Below, piece by piece: positions 5,853-6,378 of a DNA stretch of 6,378 nt. Origin of the DNA: Chloroflexota bacterium. GTDB lineage: Bacteria; Chloroflexota; Chloroflexia; JAMDCE01. Every line of letters begins with the position of its first letter. Position 1 is the first letter of the stretch. Position numbers and translations under genes: made by a program. The notes beneath the pieces were generated by a model. It ran no database searches. It was not told where the DNA came from and saw nothing but the letters and a program-made list of their open reading frames with translations. The DNA lies in NCBI GenBank assembly GCA_023489135.1, contig JAMDCE010000612.1:397-6774 (forward strand). Direction: 5' to 3'.

Positions 5853-6378
5853 GTGATAGAACCGACTCAGATACCTGAGGTGGTGAAACGCGTCACCATC
5901 GCCGTGCTGACGCTGTCCCACGTCCAGTTTGCGGCTTTCCTCATTGGCCTCTTTGGCGTGGCTGTGACTATGGAGTTCTTTGGCCTGCTGAGCCCGGATA
6001 ATCAACCTCGCTTCGACCACCTGGCACGTACGCTAGCCCGGACAGCGGTCATCATATACAGCACCGGAGCTGTAGTGGCCATCATCTTCATCCTTGTGTT
6101 TACCATCACCTTCCCCTCGTTCTGGTACATTGTCGTACGAGATAACTTCTGGGCCCTATTTCTCGAGGCCATAACGTTCGTCTTGACTATCCTCTACCTC
6201 TTTCCCTGGTACTACACCTGGGATCGCCTGGCCGAGTTCAAGTGGGTACACGTGTCGCTGGGCCTGGCGCTGATCGTCGTGGCACAACTTCAACAGGCCA
6301 TGATAGACGTGGTCGCCGGCTACATGCTGACCCCGGTTCCGCCAGAGAACCTGTTTCGCGTCATTTTCACGCCCACCG
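5853..6378 (+). CDS. Second CydA-like (cytochrome bd subunit I-like) protein, 3' end beyond the window
   Basis: The open frame from GTG gives 175 residues and continues past the right edge. It has about four hydrophobic segments. H23 in the first helix (LSHVQFAAFL) corresponds to the E. coli CydA His19 heme ligand. A helix with F103-L-E105 is followed by W123-D-R-L, identical to CydA WDRL. Measured back from WDRL, E105 lies close to CydA Glu99 rather than Glu107. The helix after WDRL (about 130-155) and the loop that follows resemble CydA before its His186 helix, which would lie outside the window. The protein is clearly distinct in sequence from the first CydA-like protein, so this is not a recent duplication. 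Presence of a Q-loop, of the remaining heme ligands and of a following cydB cannot be judged. Probably a partner of the first CydA-like protein or an independent bd-like subunit. Confidence 0.75.
   Translation, partial: MIEPTQIPEVVKRVTIAVLTLSHVQFAAFLIGLFGVAVTMEFFGLLSPDNQPRFDHLARTLARTAVIIYSTGAVVAIIFILVFTITFPSFWYIVVRDNFWALFLEAITFVLTILYLFPWYYTWDRLAEFKWVHVSLGLALIVVAQLQQAMIDVVAGYMLTPVPPENLFRVIFTPT

Overview
The window is one tightly packed, all plus-strand membrane electron-transfer operon from a bacterium. In order it holds a quinol-type nitric oxide reductase (qNOR, 294-2594), a divergent cytochrome bd subunit I (CydA)-like protein (2602-3834), a 72-residue two-helix membrane protein (3847-4065), a Rieske iron-sulfur protein (4072-4572), a long-form cytochrome b (4587-5792), and the N-terminal part of a second CydA-like protein that runs off the right edge (5853-6378). 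The gaps between genes are 7, 12, 6, 14 and 60 nt. Most genes have good Shine-Dalgarno sequences, and no internal terminator is evident, so co-transcription is likely.

The organism cannot be named from this sequence. The DNA is moderately GC-rich. The cytochrome b has b6-type heme-ligand spacing (14 and 15 residues) with a subunit-IV-like C-terminal half fused on. The Rieske protein has Gly in place of the potential-raising Ser. The complete CydA-like protein has no quinol-binding Q-loop. Together these point to a menaquinone-using lineage in which such divergent bd-like proteins occur, for example Chloroflexota or Nitrospirota. This is inference at low confidence.

The 293 bases before the first gene hold no convincing gene. 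They do hold an excellent match to a sigma-54 -24/-12 promoter (171-186), about 110 nt upstream of the qNOR start, and a short palindrome upstream of it. Sigma-54 control through NorR-type activators is well known for NO-detoxification genes, so a nitrosative-stress-inducible operon is a reasonable hypothesis, provided the host has RpoN.

As a system, the qNOR would take electrons from quinol to reduce 2 NO to N2O. The Rieske/cytochrome b pair would form the core of a bc-type quinol oxidoreductase. The two CydA-like proteins flank that pair and may be partners of each other or of the bc core. Several canonical quinol-site features are missing: the Qo-motif Glu of cytochrome b (PEWY reads SMWF), the Rieske Ser, and, in the first CydA-like protein, the Q-loop and the helix-3 Glu. 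No cytochrome c, CydB or heme-copper oxidase gene is visible in the window. The unusual combination of qNOR, two bd-like subunits and an atypical bc core is the main point of interest.
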